NCBI GenBank assembly: GCA_964605235.1
Contig: CAZSBB010000005.1
Location: 130,011-194,010, forward strand
DNA length: 64,000 nucleotides
Direction of reading: 5' to 3'
DNA from: CAZSBB01 sp964605235
Lineage (GTDB): Bacteria > Planctomycetota > Phycisphaerae > Phycisphaerales > Phycisphaeraceae
The notes under the pieces were generated by a model. The model ran no database searches, was not told the origin of the DNA, and saw only the letters and a list, made by a program, of their open reading frames with translations. The first letter of the stretch is position 1; each line of letters begins with the position of its first letter. The translations under genes were made by a program, and so were the position numbers. Of the stretch, positions 36,714 through 46,123 are shown piece after piece.

Positions 36714-39700
36714 TCAGTCGCGTTCCCAAGTCATGAGACGAAAGTCCCACGGCCGAAGGTCAAGACGCATCTGGTTGTTGCCCAGGATGGGCGCGGCATG
36801 ACTGGGCACAGGCAGGTCAACGACCTGCGGCGTCCAAACATCGATGTCGGTCGGCGCCGAACGACCGTGCCATCCCGCCCTGCTTTGGATGCGCACGTCA
36901 GCGGTCACCGGTTGCGCTGAGCGATTGACGACCACCAGATACACACGCGACGGGTTGTCGCGCGGACCTTGAACGTAAGCACTGACGTAGACCGATTCGT
37001 GGTCGCTGGTGGCCAGCGGTTGGCGGTCGTCATAGCCGATGTATTGCAGATCGTCGGTTCGCCAGGTGAATAGTTTTTGATGCGCACGCAGGTACGGGTC
37101 GGAATAGTCGAAGCCGAGGTCGTGGAGGAACATCTCGCCGAAGAACGATCGGCTGTCCTGATACCGTTTGAGTTTGGTGTTGGCATCTTTGTAGATATTC
37201 ATAAACACCGGCGTCGCGCCCCAGAGCCGGCCGTGATCAAACGCCACGCGGTGCAGCGGCCAACGCTGCTGGAAATGCTCCCCGCCCTGGACGCCGTTGG
37301 GCGTCTCACCGTCGTAGAACGCCTCGGCGAAAGCAAGCAAGTTCGGGTAGAGCGTCTGGGTGTTGTGAATCCAGATCGTCGGCCGCCTGCCGGTGTCGTG
37401 GAACAACCAACGCAACCGCTTGAGCAATTCACGCTGAGCAAAAAAGTCGTAGCCGCCCTGCACCGAGCCGTCGGGCAGGTAATAAGCCGGGCCCAGGATC
37501 GGGTCGTTCATCGGCGGTGGCCAGATATCATCGATATAGAAACCGCGGATGTCGGTTCGGGTCAGCCATTGGTGCATCCAATAAGCAAAGCAATCCTGAT
37601 ACGCCGGCGTATGGTGGATGTACCCCGGCAGATACCACTGCGGTTGAAAGGGTTCAGCCTCCGGCGGCAGGCCGGGCCACGGCCGACTTAGATAAAACAA
37701 GGAACCTGAAAAGGGACGGGTGGATTTCGATACTTTTTCGTCCCGGGCGTGAAGTCGCGCGTTCGCCGCGTCCCATCCGCCGTGGGGCCACAGCGCATTC
37801 TTGTCCGCGCGATGCACCTCGGTGCGAAACGACGGCGGGTTAAATGCGTCAACCGCGGTGACGTGCAGCGAATCGCGGAAGGAGCGGTGGTCCTCAGCCA
37901 TCGGCCGAATCGGCAACACGTGCAGCCCGAACACGAGTTCGAGCGGCTGCTCCAGCGTGGTCGGTTCGCGGATCACGTTCAGTCGCAACACGACCTTATC
38001 GCCTTCCCGGCTGGCGGTCAGCGCGGGGGTCTTGTCACTGACCGTCCAGCCGCGGTCGCTCTCGGCGAACCACGCCAGGCCGTGATGCCCATCGGTGAAC
38101 ATGAAATACGGGATGAACGAGCCGACGTGCTTCTGCGGAGGGGGATAGTTCGGCTGCTGATGCGAAGCGAAGAACACGCCATCGGACTCGGGCACCGGCT
38201 GGTGGTCGTTGCCGTTGCGGAAGCCGAAGCCGCGACCGTTCCATAAGGCGTAGAGCTGAGCGGCCCTGGCCCGCAGCGGAAGCTCAATGGTGAGTTCCGT
38301 CAATTCCGCCGTTTTTGGGCTTTGTGGCGGTTCGATGCGAACATCGAAACGGATCATGCCGTCAAACTCGCTGCGGCTGCGCGTGGTCACACGCCAGCCG
38401 TCTCCGGACACCGCGCCTTCCAAGGTCGCCTGCTCATCATCATGCGCTGCCCGATGGACCTGCCCTTCACTGGTCAGCGGCACGTGGCCCCGCGCGGTGG
38501 CCAGCGACAGGCTCATCGGCTCGGCCAGGAGCGGATCGCCCAGCGCCTCGATCTGCTCCGGCAGGCCGTTGCCCGCAAAACGGATTCGCCGTTGCCACAG
38601 TTGCACGGTGGACGGTTCATTCACACGGACCGGGTCGAACCCCGGCATGGCCTCGCCGGGGTGCAGGCCAAGCTGCGACCCCAGCCACACCGGCGCTGGC
38701 GGAGAGTCGAGTTCGGTCGAATGAGTGAACACCGGCTTGCCGCTTGAGTCGTGCCATTGCATGGCGAGCTTGTGGGTCTGCCCCCATTGCAGCGGCAGCG
38801 CGCTGTATTGCCTGCCCGCCCAGCCATCGTCGAGCGCCAAGCCCTCGTCCGACGCGATCACTTGCGCCCCCGAGCCCGCTTGCTGCACCGCCAACTGCCA
38901 GGACATTGACTTGGCGCCGCGCTGCGTCAGCAACTGCGCTTCGAGGTCCAGGCGATGCAACGCCGGGTTGATCCTCGCGTCGACCACAACCTCCTGCACA
39001 GGCGCGGCCGGCTGGTCACTGCCGGACTGCTGCCGGTACAGATTTGCGACTTCGGCATCGGTCAACGCCCGCTCGTAGAGCTGGAACTGACGCATCGCGG
39101 TGTCGAGGCGGTCGTGGTTCAGGCGCGGCCGCAGTTCGCCGAGCACCAGCTTCGTCACCGCCGGGTCCGGGCCGGCCTCGCCGTGCTCCACATGCACTGT
39201 TTGGGCAAACCTGTGGTTTTCACGATCCAGACGTTCGCCATCCAGATACACGCGCAGGTCGTTCTGCGCCGTGTTGTACACCCCCGCGTCGATGTCCGGC
39301 ACCCAGGCGATCACGAGGTGATGCCACGTGTTTTTGTCCAACGGCACATTGGCCGGCCGATCGCGCAACTGCTCGGTGTAAATCGAGGCGCTGATCAACG
39401 GCGGGTGGAGACGATCGGAGCCGGCTGTCGGCGTCCCGATCCAGACCATGCTCGCCCGGGGGCCGACCGGGTTGTAGCCCTGATTTTCATGGTTGTCCCA
39501 ATTTTGCGGGCTGAACCACAAAGACACCGTGCCGCTGCGGCCGTCGATCAGTGCGGGCGCGACATACTCCGGGCCTTGGCCATGCGATGACACGATGACA
39601 TGACCGAGCGCGCCATGCGCATTTGCATTGCCGGACTGGTCGCGCTCCGGGCCAGGCGGGGCCGGGTGGTAACTGGTTTCCACGCCACGTGCCGCCCCGG

Positions 39701-39866
39701 CGGTGATCCGCTCTGAGCCATCCGCAAAGGAAGCCGCCAGCACAGGAACGGCAGTGGGCGGCGAGTCACCCGTGGACGAGGGCACTGCTCCGGCGACCTG
39801 AAAAAAGAGACCCGGCACCAGCAGCGCAGCGGTGCAGATAAACGCAGTTTGATTGTGTTGAGGCAT
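36714..39866 (-). CDS. Large secreted DUF6067/GH123-like protein with N-terminal LamG-like domain
   Basis: The 1050-residue protein has a signal peptide (TAFICTAALLVPGLFFQVAGA), then a concanavalin/LamG-type lectin domain (about 45-290: GTVSLWFSPQNWDN, NTWHHLVIAWVPD, LRVYLDGERL) in place of the CBM9 of its paralogues. The DUF6067 module follows: VQLWQRRIRFAGNGLP, GSFIPYFMFTDGHHGLAWF then AESDRGW, and a barrel part with IRGFYIDDIWPPP (Asp pair near residues 779-780) and LPDGSVQGGYDFFAQREL. The ATG at 39866 precedes the signal peptide; the frame open to 39923 would overlap the pseudopilin gene. It is paired with that pseudopilin, 20 bases upstream. Confidence 0.75.
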   Translation of the reverse strand: MPQHNQTAFICTAALLVPGLFFQVAGAVPSSTGDSPPTAVPVLAASFADGSERITAGAARGVETSYHPAPPGPERDQSGNANAHGALGHVIVSSHGQGPEYVAPALIDGRSGTVSLWFSPQNWDNHENQGYNPVGPRASMVWIGTPTAGSDRLHPPLISASIYTEQLRDRPANVPLDKNTWHHLVIAWVPDIDAGVYNTAQNDLRVYLDGERLDRENHRFAQTVHVEHGEAGPDPAVTKLVLGELRPRLNHDRLDTAMRQFQLYERALTDAEVANLYRQQSGSDQPAAPVQEVVVDARINPALHRLDLEAQLLTQRGAKSMSWQLAVQQAGSGAQVIASDEGLALDDGWAGRQYSALPLQWGQTHKLAMQWHDSSGKPVFTHSTELDSPPAPVWLGSQLGLHPGEAMPGFDPVRVNEPSTVQLWQRRIRFAGNGLPEQIEALGDPLLAEPMSLSLATARGHVPLTSEGQVHRAAHDDEQATLEGAVSGDGWRVTTRSRSEFDGMIRFDVRIEPPQSPKTAELTELTIELPLRARAAQLYALWNGRGFGFRNGNDHQPVPESDGVFFASHQQPNYPPPQKHVGSFIPYFMFTDGHHGLAWFAESDRGWTVSDKTPALTASREGDKVVLRLNVIREPTTLEQPLELVFGLHVLPIRPMAEDHRSFRDSLHVTAVDAFNPPSFRTEVHRADKNALWPHGGWDAANARLHARDEKVSKSTRPFSGSLFYLSRPWPGLPPEAEPFQPQWYLPGYIHHTPAYQDCFAYWMHQWLTRTDIRGFYIDDIWPPPMNDPILGPAYYLPDGSVQGGYDFFAQRELLKRLRWLFHDTGRRPTIWIHNTQTLYPNLLAFAEAFYDGETPNGVQGGEHFQQRWPLHRVAFDHGRLWGATPVFMNIYKDANTKLKRYQDSRSFFGEMFLHDLGFDYSDPYLRAHQKLFTWRTDDLQYIGYDDRQPLATSDHESVYVSAYVQGPRDNPSRVYLVVVNRSAQPVTADVRIQSRAGWHGRSAPTDIDVWTPQVVDLPVPSHAAPILGNNQMRLDLRPWDFRLMTWERD

Positions 39867-39886
39867 ACAGAGTGGTTGCAGACAAC

Positions 39887-40774
39887 TTAGAAACCCTGAA
39901 CTTGCTTTTCCGCCCAGAACCACCAGTCTTTCTGGTTGTTGTACACGTGGTACTGCGCATTGAATTCGGCGGTGGCCGCGTTTGCCGTGAAACTCCAGAC
40001 TTCGGCATTGGGCCCGAAGGCTTTCCCCAGTGACTCGGCGTGCCCGTCATACACCAGGACGTTGCCGGTGCCTTGATGCGGGATATCGAAGGGTCCACGT
40101 GTCGTTGTGGCTGAGTTCACCCGCGCATCAGCCACCAGGATAAACCTTCCCGTTTTGGCGGCACCGAGCGGGCCGGGGTTCGGGACCTGCCGTACATCCG
40201 CCTGCAAGGTCATCTGATCCAGCGTCGGGCTGGAGCGCAAAGCGAAATCCGAATCTGTATACGTCCGCAGCACGTTGGGCCAACCCAGCACATAGTCGCC
40301 ATACTTACCCGCGGTTGTGCCATCCAGCCCGTGCTCATCACGGCCCGGGCATTGAAACATATCGCGCCCCATATCGGCATACTGCTGCACCAGACCAAGC
40401 CCGGTCAGAACGCTCGCGCCGGGCGTGAAATTCGGATTCGTCGTCGCGTTGGAGGGATGCTGCATGATGTGCAATTCACGCGTGCCGGGCTGCAGGTGAT
40501 GAAGCGGCAGGCGATCGTCGTGATCGTTGAGGTAAACCCCGATTGCGATTCCCATCTGTCGGTTCTGGCTCAGGCAAGCCACGGTCCTGGCCACGACCCG
40601 TGCGGAACTCAACGCCGGCAGCAGGATTGAAATCAGCAGCGCCACGATCGAGATCACCACCAGCAATTCGATCAGCGTAAACGCATGCCGCCCGGCCCCC
40701 CGCCCCCGCTTGACGCCGCGGCATGAACGCAGGCCCCGCCCCAACGATGAGCGCTGACAAGCGGTGTGTGACAT
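39887..40774 (-). CDS. Type II pseudopilin-like protein with H-X9-DG motif
   Basis: The 295-residue protein has a 30-residue basic leader, the prepilin block RHAFTLIELLVVISIVALL, and LLPALSSARVVARTVACL. Near the C-terminus it has an exact H-X9-DG motif (His in IPHQGTGNVLVYDG), the hallmark of the DUF1559-like pseudopilins of Planctomycetota. CPGRDEHGL and further aromatic loops follow the helix. It is the first gene of the left arm of the divergon, directly before a secreted DUF6067 protein. The long basic leader is unusual compared with the 12-17 residue leaders of the others here. Confidence 0.85.
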   Translation of the reverse strand: MSHTACQRSSLGRGLRSCRGVKRGRGAGRHAFTLIELLVVISIVALLISILLPALSSARVVARTVACLSQNRQMGIAIGVYLNDHDDRLPLHHLQPGTRELHIMQHPSNATTNPNFTPGASVLTGLGLVQQYADMGRDMFQCPGRDEHGLDGTTAGKYGDYVLGWPNVLRTYTDSDFALRSSPTLDQMTLQADVRQVPNPGPLGAAKTGRFILVADARVNSATTTRGPFDIPHQGTGNVLVYDGHAESLGKAFGPNAEVWSFTANAATAEFNAQYHVYNNQKDWWFWAEKQVQGF

Positions 40775-41086
40775 ATGCAGTTCCTATCCGAGATGAAATG
40801 ATCAATGAGAAACTGAATCCTTGATCGAAAGGTGGAGAGTTCGCCGCCTGCGTGAAATCGTTGCCCGCCTGCCGGTGTCCGCCATCGCGTCATCTGATGC
40901 GGACGCAGGGCCCATACGTGCCATATCGATATCCACATCCTAAGCCGGACTGCCGGCTCATGCAAGACATATCGCAAATATTAAGGAAATTGTTGGATCT
41001 TTACTCGACTGGCCATTGCTTCAATCCTATCCACTGTGTACCATATCGATACGCTTTGAGAGCTTGAATCTGGGGCAGCACCTGCC
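40775..41086. promoter_or_regulatory. Divergon control region with two TATCGATA palindromes
   Basis: The 312-base spacer contains CCATATCGATA twice (40921-40931 and 41041-41051), exactly 120 bp apart and in the same orientation, each centred on the palindrome TATCGATA. The second copy ends 35 bases before the ATG of the GntR-type gene. They are candidate operators for that regulator, one for each promoter. No consensus promoter and no ORF is convincing in the spacer. Confidence 0.5.
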
Positions 41087-42544
41087 ATGGCGACCAAATA
41101 CGAAAAACTGGCGGATTACCTCCGCATGCACTTCATCGAGGGTGTGGCCGGCCGAAGCCGGTTGCCTTCGGTGTCGAAGCTGATGCAGTCGCGTAATGTT
41201 TCGCAGGCCACGGTCGAGCGGGCCCTGGGGCTGCTGGAGGCCGAGGGGCTGATCAGCCGGGAACCGGGGGTCGGGTGCTTCACCATTGGTCTGGCTCATA
41301 CATCTGACGCGCTGGTGCAGGAAGTGGAGAGCGCCGGGCGGGTGGCGCTGCCGACGGTTCATCTGGCGGTCTGCGGCATCGCCGGCGAAGACCACCCGAT
41401 GTGGGAGGAACTGGTGGCGACACACCGGCGGTCTGCGCCGGGCTTTGAGGTGCAGATCACCTATGTGGAGCCGAGCAAATCGCCTTGGGGGGCGATCATC
41501 GAAGACGGGCTGCTGATCGACTTGGCGTATTGCCCGCCCGCCTCGATCGAGGCGGCTATCGATCAGGATGTGCTGCTCGATCTGGTCGACGACGACTTGA
41601 TCTGCATCGACGCGCGGCGGTATGCGGCCCCCGGGTTGACGCGGCGTCAACAGCGGTTTGTGGTGCCCTACTCCTTTACGTCCCGCGTCGTGCTTTTTGC
41701 GGCTGACCGCATGGCGTCGCTCGGGATTGATTTTTCCGATGGCTGGGGCTGGGCGGACTTTGAAGCGTTGTGTGTCCGGCTGCGGCATGAGTCGCCCGGC
41801 GAGCAGCCGTTTTTATTGCTGGATGAATACGAGGCGTTCTGTCGTCGATGGGTCGGCCCGCTGGTCGACCACACGACGCACGAGGTGCTGTTCCGCGGTG
41901 AGCCTGCCGAGCGTGCGATCGAGGTGCTGCGGCGGCTGTACCAGGACCTGCGGGCGTTCCCGTTGTGCAGCGGTTTGACCCTGCCAAACATTGTGGAGGT
42001 GTTGCGTGGCCCGTCGCCGGCGCTTTGCGTTGGTCGAACGCCGTGGAAGACCCGGCTGGAGCGTCTGGGCGTGCCGGCGCTGGATATGTGGCCGCTGCCC
42101 GGCACGGAGATCGGCCGACCCACCGCCACGCTGATTAACTACCTGGGCGTTTACAAGTTCAGCCGATACCCGGAACTGGCTGCGTCCTTCGTGGATTTTG
42201 TCTGCGGGCCTCAGGGCCAGGAAGTCATTCAAGCCAGCGGCCTGGAGTTTCCGTTGTATTCGACCACGGGCGAGTCGGTGCTGCCGCGTTTTGCGCCGGC
42301 TGCCGCGCTGCGTGATGAAGCCGAGGAAGTGTCAGCGCCTGCCACGACCGTGCCGCGTGAGACTTTAGACACGTTCCAGACCACCATTCTGAATCACGAG
42401 ATCGAGCGTTGCCTGCGTGGCGAAACGGGTGTCGCCGAGTGCGTCCAGCGGATCCACCGCCGCGGCACCACGCTCATCCGCAACTCGATCAAGCATCAGG
42501 AATTCGTCTCCGTCCGTTCGCGCGGCGTGATGGCGTCTGCGTAA
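41087..42544 (+). CDS. GntR-type HTH fused to extracellular solute-binding-protein domain
   Basis: The 485-residue product has a GntR winged helix (about 1-68: KYEKLADYLRMHFIEG, LPSVSKLMQSRNVSQATVER, ISREPGVGCFTIG). From about 85 to 430 it resembles the sugar-binding protein of ABC importers (SBP_bac_1): LAVCGIAGEDHPMWEELV, VVLFAADRMASLGIDFSDGW and ELAASFVDFVCGPQGQEVI. There is no signal peptide, so the binding-protein fold must act inside the cell as an effector sensor. Most GntR relatives carry UTRA, FadR or LacI-type domains instead. It is divergent from the pseudopilin operon and upstream of DUF6067, esterase, sulfatase, GH78 and GH42 genes, which it probably controls. Confidence 0.8.
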   Translation: MATKYEKLADYLRMHFIEGVAGRSRLPSVSKLMQSRNVSQATVERALGLLEAEGLISREPGVGCFTIGLAHTSDALVQEVESAGRVALPTVHLAVCGIAGEDHPMWEELVATHRRSAPGFEVQITYVEPSKSPWGAIIEDGLLIDLAYCPPASIEAAIDQDVLLDLVDDDLICIDARRYAAPGLTRRQQRFVVPYSFTSRVVLFAADRMASLGIDFSDGWGWADFEALCVRLRHESPGEQPFLLLDEYEAFCRRWVGPLVDHTTHEVLFRGEPAERAIEVLRRLYQDLRAFPLCSGLTLPNIVEVLRGPSPALCVGRTPWKTRLERLGVPALDMWPLPGTEIGRPTATLINYLGVYKFSRYPELAASFVDFVCGPQGQEVIQASGLEFPLYSTTGESVLPRFAPAAALRDEAEEVSAPATTVPRETLDTFQTTILNHEIERCLRGETGVAECVQRIHRRGTTLIRNSIKHQEFVSVRSRGVMASA

Positions 42545-42607
42545 TCGCGATCGTGAACGAACCCCCTGCCCCCGGCATGTCAAGGCGATACGACCGGGCC
42601 ATCCATC

Positions 42608-45600
42608 ATGTTACTCCGAGGCCTCGCATCGATGAATCCGTCACGCCATATTGTTGTTGCTGTTGTTGTTGCCTGGCTTGGTTTGCTGATTCAGCATGGG
42701 ATCGCCCAGGCGGCCGAACCGACCGAAACCCTCTCAGTCGCGGACGGCTTTAAGACCCCCCTCCTCGCGGTGCCACATCTCGACAACCCGCCGGTCATCG
42801 ATGGCGCCATCAACCCGGAGGAGTGGCAGGCGGCGGCGAGCCTGAACGCGCTTAAATCCAAGCGCGGCGGCGTCAGCAGCCGCGAGGTGCGCTACTGGCT
42901 GGCGTGGGACCAGGACCATCTCTATCTCGCGATGCGGTCGTGGCTGCGCAAGGGCGAGCGTCCCAAGACCACCCACCGCGGGCAGGGCGGCGACCCGGCG
43001 GTGGTGTTCGACGACAGCTACGAGTTTTACTTCGACACCGGCGGGACGCTGGCCGGCGGCTTGCCCGCGTTTACGCAGTACATCGGCAACTTCGCCGGCG
43101 AGAAGTATGACGCTGCGCACCTGCCGACCATCGGCAGCCGGCGGATGAGCTACGAAGCCGGCTGGGAGCCGCGGCACCGCATCGTCGAGACCGAGCGTGG
43201 CCGGGCGTGGGAGATGGAGCTTGCCATCCCGTACCAAAGCATCCTGATGCCGTCACCTTTCAAGGCGGGCGACGAGATCAAGGCGCTGCTCGCCCGCAAC
43301 TTCAAACGGCCGTGGGAGCAGAACAGCGTCGAGGGCACACAGCTCTTCCGCGACCCTTCGACATTCTCGCGCCTCCAACTGGTAGAGTCACGGCCGGCCG
43401 TCCACGTCAAAAAAGTCGGCGACCGAAAGGCCGGCGCGCTGGGTCTGTCGTTGGATGTGTTTGGCCACAGCAATACCACGCTTCAGTGGAGCTATCGCAG
43501 CGACGCGGGCAGCGCCGAATCGGGCACGCTTGAGGTCAAGGCCGGCCAACTGGTGCAAGGCCCCGACCTGCCCGCCATCGAAAAGCTGGAGAACCCCAAC
43601 GCCTCGCCCGCGGAGTACCCGGTGCTTGGCTCGGCCCGGATCCAGATCAAAGACCTCAAGGACGGCACCCTGCTCTTTGACTGGGTGGCCTTCCGCGGGT
43701 ACGCCGGCCCCGACCCGGATGCCGAGACCTTCCCCGATGACGATGGCAACCTCACGACGCTGTCGCTGACCTACAACCCGGTGCGTGATTATCTGCGGGT
43801 GAATGGCGACTTCATCAACTTCGACGACCGCGATTCGCTCAAGCAGTTCAAGGTGTCCGTGATTGACGCAAGCAGCCGAATGTTGGCTGAGCGTGAGCTC
43901 TCCATGGATGAAGTAGCGTACGTGCGGGGGGTGCTGGATTTGCCCGACCTGCCCCCCGGCGAATACGTGAGTCGGCTGGTCTGCATCGATGATCAGGGGC
44001 AGGTCCGTGTGGACGAGAAGCAGGCCTTTGTCAAGAAGGATCATGCCGCCGAGTTTCCCTGGTGGCAGACCGACAAGGGCCGGATCGATCGCGTGATTCG
44101 GCCGTGGGAACCGGTGGCGTACGATGCGCAGAAGCAGCAGGCGTCGGTCTGGGGCCGGACGATGGACGTGCGGGGCGCGGGCTTGCCGGGCAGCGTCACC
44201 GCGGTGGGCCGCGAGCTCCTGTCCGCCCCGATCCGCCTCGAAGCGGTGGGCCTGGATGGCAAGCCTTTGAAACTGGCTGACACCCGCGTCACGGTGCTAT
44301 CTGCAGAAGACCACAAGCTCCAGCTTCAGGCCCACAGCAAGCTCGGCGATATCGCGATCGACAGCCGGATCGATGTCGAATTCGACGGCATGTACAAAGT
44401 CGAAATGACCTTGTCGCCGGAGCCTGCGACTCACCTCGCAGCGCTGCGTCTGGTGGTCCCGTTCCGTGGAGACGCGGCGCAATACCTCACGGCATGCGGC
44501 GAAGGCATCCGCTGGGGCTATGACCACCTGCTCATCGACCCGCAAAAGCAAGGCGAATTGTGGAACAGCCGCCGCATTGACGGGCAACGGATGGCCAAGG
44601 GTTCGTTCATCCCCTACGTCTGGGTCGGCAACAGCTTCGGCGGGCTGTCGTGGTTTGCCGACAGCGACCGCGGCTGGAACCCGAGCGATGCAACGCCGGC
44701 CGTGGTGCTCCGCCGCGCATCCGACGCGACCAGCACCGACCTGGTGTTCAACTTCATCAGTGAAGCGGCGGAGCTTGTCGCGCCGCGCACGCTGACGTTT
44801 GCGTTCCAGGCGACGCCGGTGAAATCGCTGCCCGACGACTGGCGCAACCACGTCTACAGCTTCGGCGACAGCTTCGCCGACTGGCAGACAGCCAAGAGCG
44901 CCGGCACGACCCGCATCCTGGCGCCCGTGCCCTGGTCGTTCAAACCGGCGCAGGCAAAAAAGGAGATGGACGCCTACAAGAAGAAGCCGCGCATGCTGAG
45001 CCTGTACCGCCAGCCGGTGATCCCCTACGGCCGACACAACGAGTTGATCGAGAAGCACATGCCCGAAGCCACGTACTTCGGCGAGCAGTGGAACAGCCGG
45101 GGCAGCTGGCACATCTTTTACGACGACAGCCTGATCGACTATTGGATCTACAAGCTGGACCAATGGATCGTAGCCACCGACATCGATGGGTACTACAGCG
45201 ACAACACCCACCCGGCGGTCTGCTTTAACGTCGAGGCGGGGCGGGCTTATCGCCTGCCGGATGGCCGGGTGCAGCCGGGCTACAACATGTTCGGCTTGCG
45301 GCGCTACTTTCTGCGGATGCGGGCCGTGTTTCAAGAGCACGGCAAGGACGGGTGGATCGTCTCGCACATGACCCACAACATGGTCATGCCCTGGCTGGGT
45401 GCGTGCGACTACGCGTTGGATGGCGAAGACCATCACCTGTCGGCTCCTCAGAACCGCACGTACCTCGATGCCTGGACGCTGGCCAGGCTTCAGGCCGACA
45501 TCCCGCGGGCGCTGGGTGTTCGCGTGACCTACAAAAACGAGTTCGACAACCCCCGCCATTGGGAAACGGGTTACAAATATTCCTTCGATGAAATCTGGCG

Positions 45601-46123
45601 GTCCTACGCCGCGGCGATGCAGCTTCACGACAACCTGCCCATGGCCGGCCACATGATGCCCGAGACGTGGTTCTACGGCCGCCACCGCTTCGGCATGGCG
45701 AACCCGGCGATCCGCTTCATCGGTTACTGGGAAAACGACCCGGCTGTCCGCGTCGATAATGACCAAGTCAAAGTCAGCGCCTGGAGCAAACCCGGCTCGA
45801 TCCTGCTGACCGTCGTCGGCATGCAAAACGGCGACGCCCGACAGGACGCAACGATCACCCTCGACGCCGAGGCGTTGGGCCTGCCGGCGCGGAGCTCGTG
45901 GTACGTCTACGATGCCGAGTCACTGGTGAACTATGCCAGGTTTGTGCACGGCAAGGCAGTCAACGTCTACCCGGATCGCGGGCAGTCTTTTGCGTTGCAG
46001 GACAATGGCAACATCCTGGTCCATGCCCCGAGGCACGACTACCTGAACCTCATCGTCACCAGCGGCGACCAGCCGCTGCGGGACGACGAGCAACCTGACC
46101 CCGCGTCAAGGACAGCCGAGTGA
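42608..46123 (+). CDS. Large secreted DUF6067/GH123-like protein with N-terminal CBM9-like domain
   Basis: The 1171-residue protein has a signal peptide (HIVVAVVVAWLGLLIQHGIAQA), a CBM9-like domain (about 45-265: PPVIDGAINPEEW, VRYWLAWDQDHLYLAM), beta linkers, and the DUF6067 module. This module holds VWGRTMDVRGAGLP, GSFIPYVWVGNSFGGLSWF and ADSDRGW, and a barrel part with IDGYYSDNTHP (Asp865) and LPDGRVQPGYNMFGLRR. The ATG at 42608 is used; the ATG at 42632 gives a more compact signal peptide and is possible. The stop overlaps the GTG start of the esterase. It follows the GntR-fusion gene by 63 bases. Confidence 0.75.
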   Translation: MLLRGLASMNPSRHIVVAVVVAWLGLLIQHGIAQAAEPTETLSVADGFKTPLLAVPHLDNPPVIDGAINPEEWQAAASLNALKSKRGGVSSREVRYWLAWDQDHLYLAMRSWLRKGERPKTTHRGQGGDPAVVFDDSYEFYFDTGGTLAGGLPAFTQYIGNFAGEKYDAAHLPTIGSRRMSYEAGWEPRHRIVETERGRAWEMELAIPYQSILMPSPFKAGDEIKALLARNFKRPWEQNSVEGTQLFRDPSTFSRLQLVESRPAVHVKKVGDRKAGALGLSLDVFGHSNTTLQWSYRSDAGSAESGTLEVKAGQLVQGPDLPAIEKLENPNASPAEYPVLGSARIQIKDLKDGTLLFDWVAFRGYAGPDPDAETFPDDDGNLTTLSLTYNPVRDYLRVNGDFINFDDRDSLKQFKVSVIDASSRMLAERELSMDEVAYVRGVLDLPDLPPGEYVSRLVCIDDQGQVRVDEKQAFVKKDHAAEFPWWQTDKGRIDRVIRPWEPVAYDAQKQQASVWGRTMDVRGAGLPGSVTAVGRELLSAPIRLEAVGLDGKPLKLADTRVTVLSAEDHKLQLQAHSKLGDIAIDSRIDVEFDGMYKVEMTLSPEPATHLAALRLVVPFRGDAAQYLTACGEGIRWGYDHLLIDPQKQGELWNSRRIDGQRMAKGSFIPYVWVGNSFGGLSWFADSDRGWNPSDATPAVVLRRASDATSTDLVFNFISEAAELVAPRTLTFAFQATPVKSLPDDWRNHVYSFGDSFADWQTAKSAGTTRILAPVPWSFKPAQAKKEMDAYKKKPRMLSLYRQPVIPYGRHNELIEKHMPEATYFGEQWNSRGSWHIFYDDSLIDYWIYKLDQWIVATDIDGYYSDNTHPAVCFNVEAGRAYRLPDGRVQPGYNMFGLRRYFLRMRAVFQEHGKDGWIVSHMTHNMVMPWLGACDYALDGEDHHLSAPQNRTYLDAWTLARLQADIPRALGVRVTYKNEFDNPRHWETGYKYSFDEIWRSYAAAMQLHDNLPMAGHMMPETWFYGRHRFGMANPAIRFIGYWENDPAVRVDNDQVKVSAWSKPGSILLTVVGMQNGDARQDATITLDAEALGLPARSSWYVYDAESLVNYARFVHGKAVNVYPDRGQSFALQDNGNILVHAPRHDYLNLIVTSGDQPLRDDEQPDPASRTAE

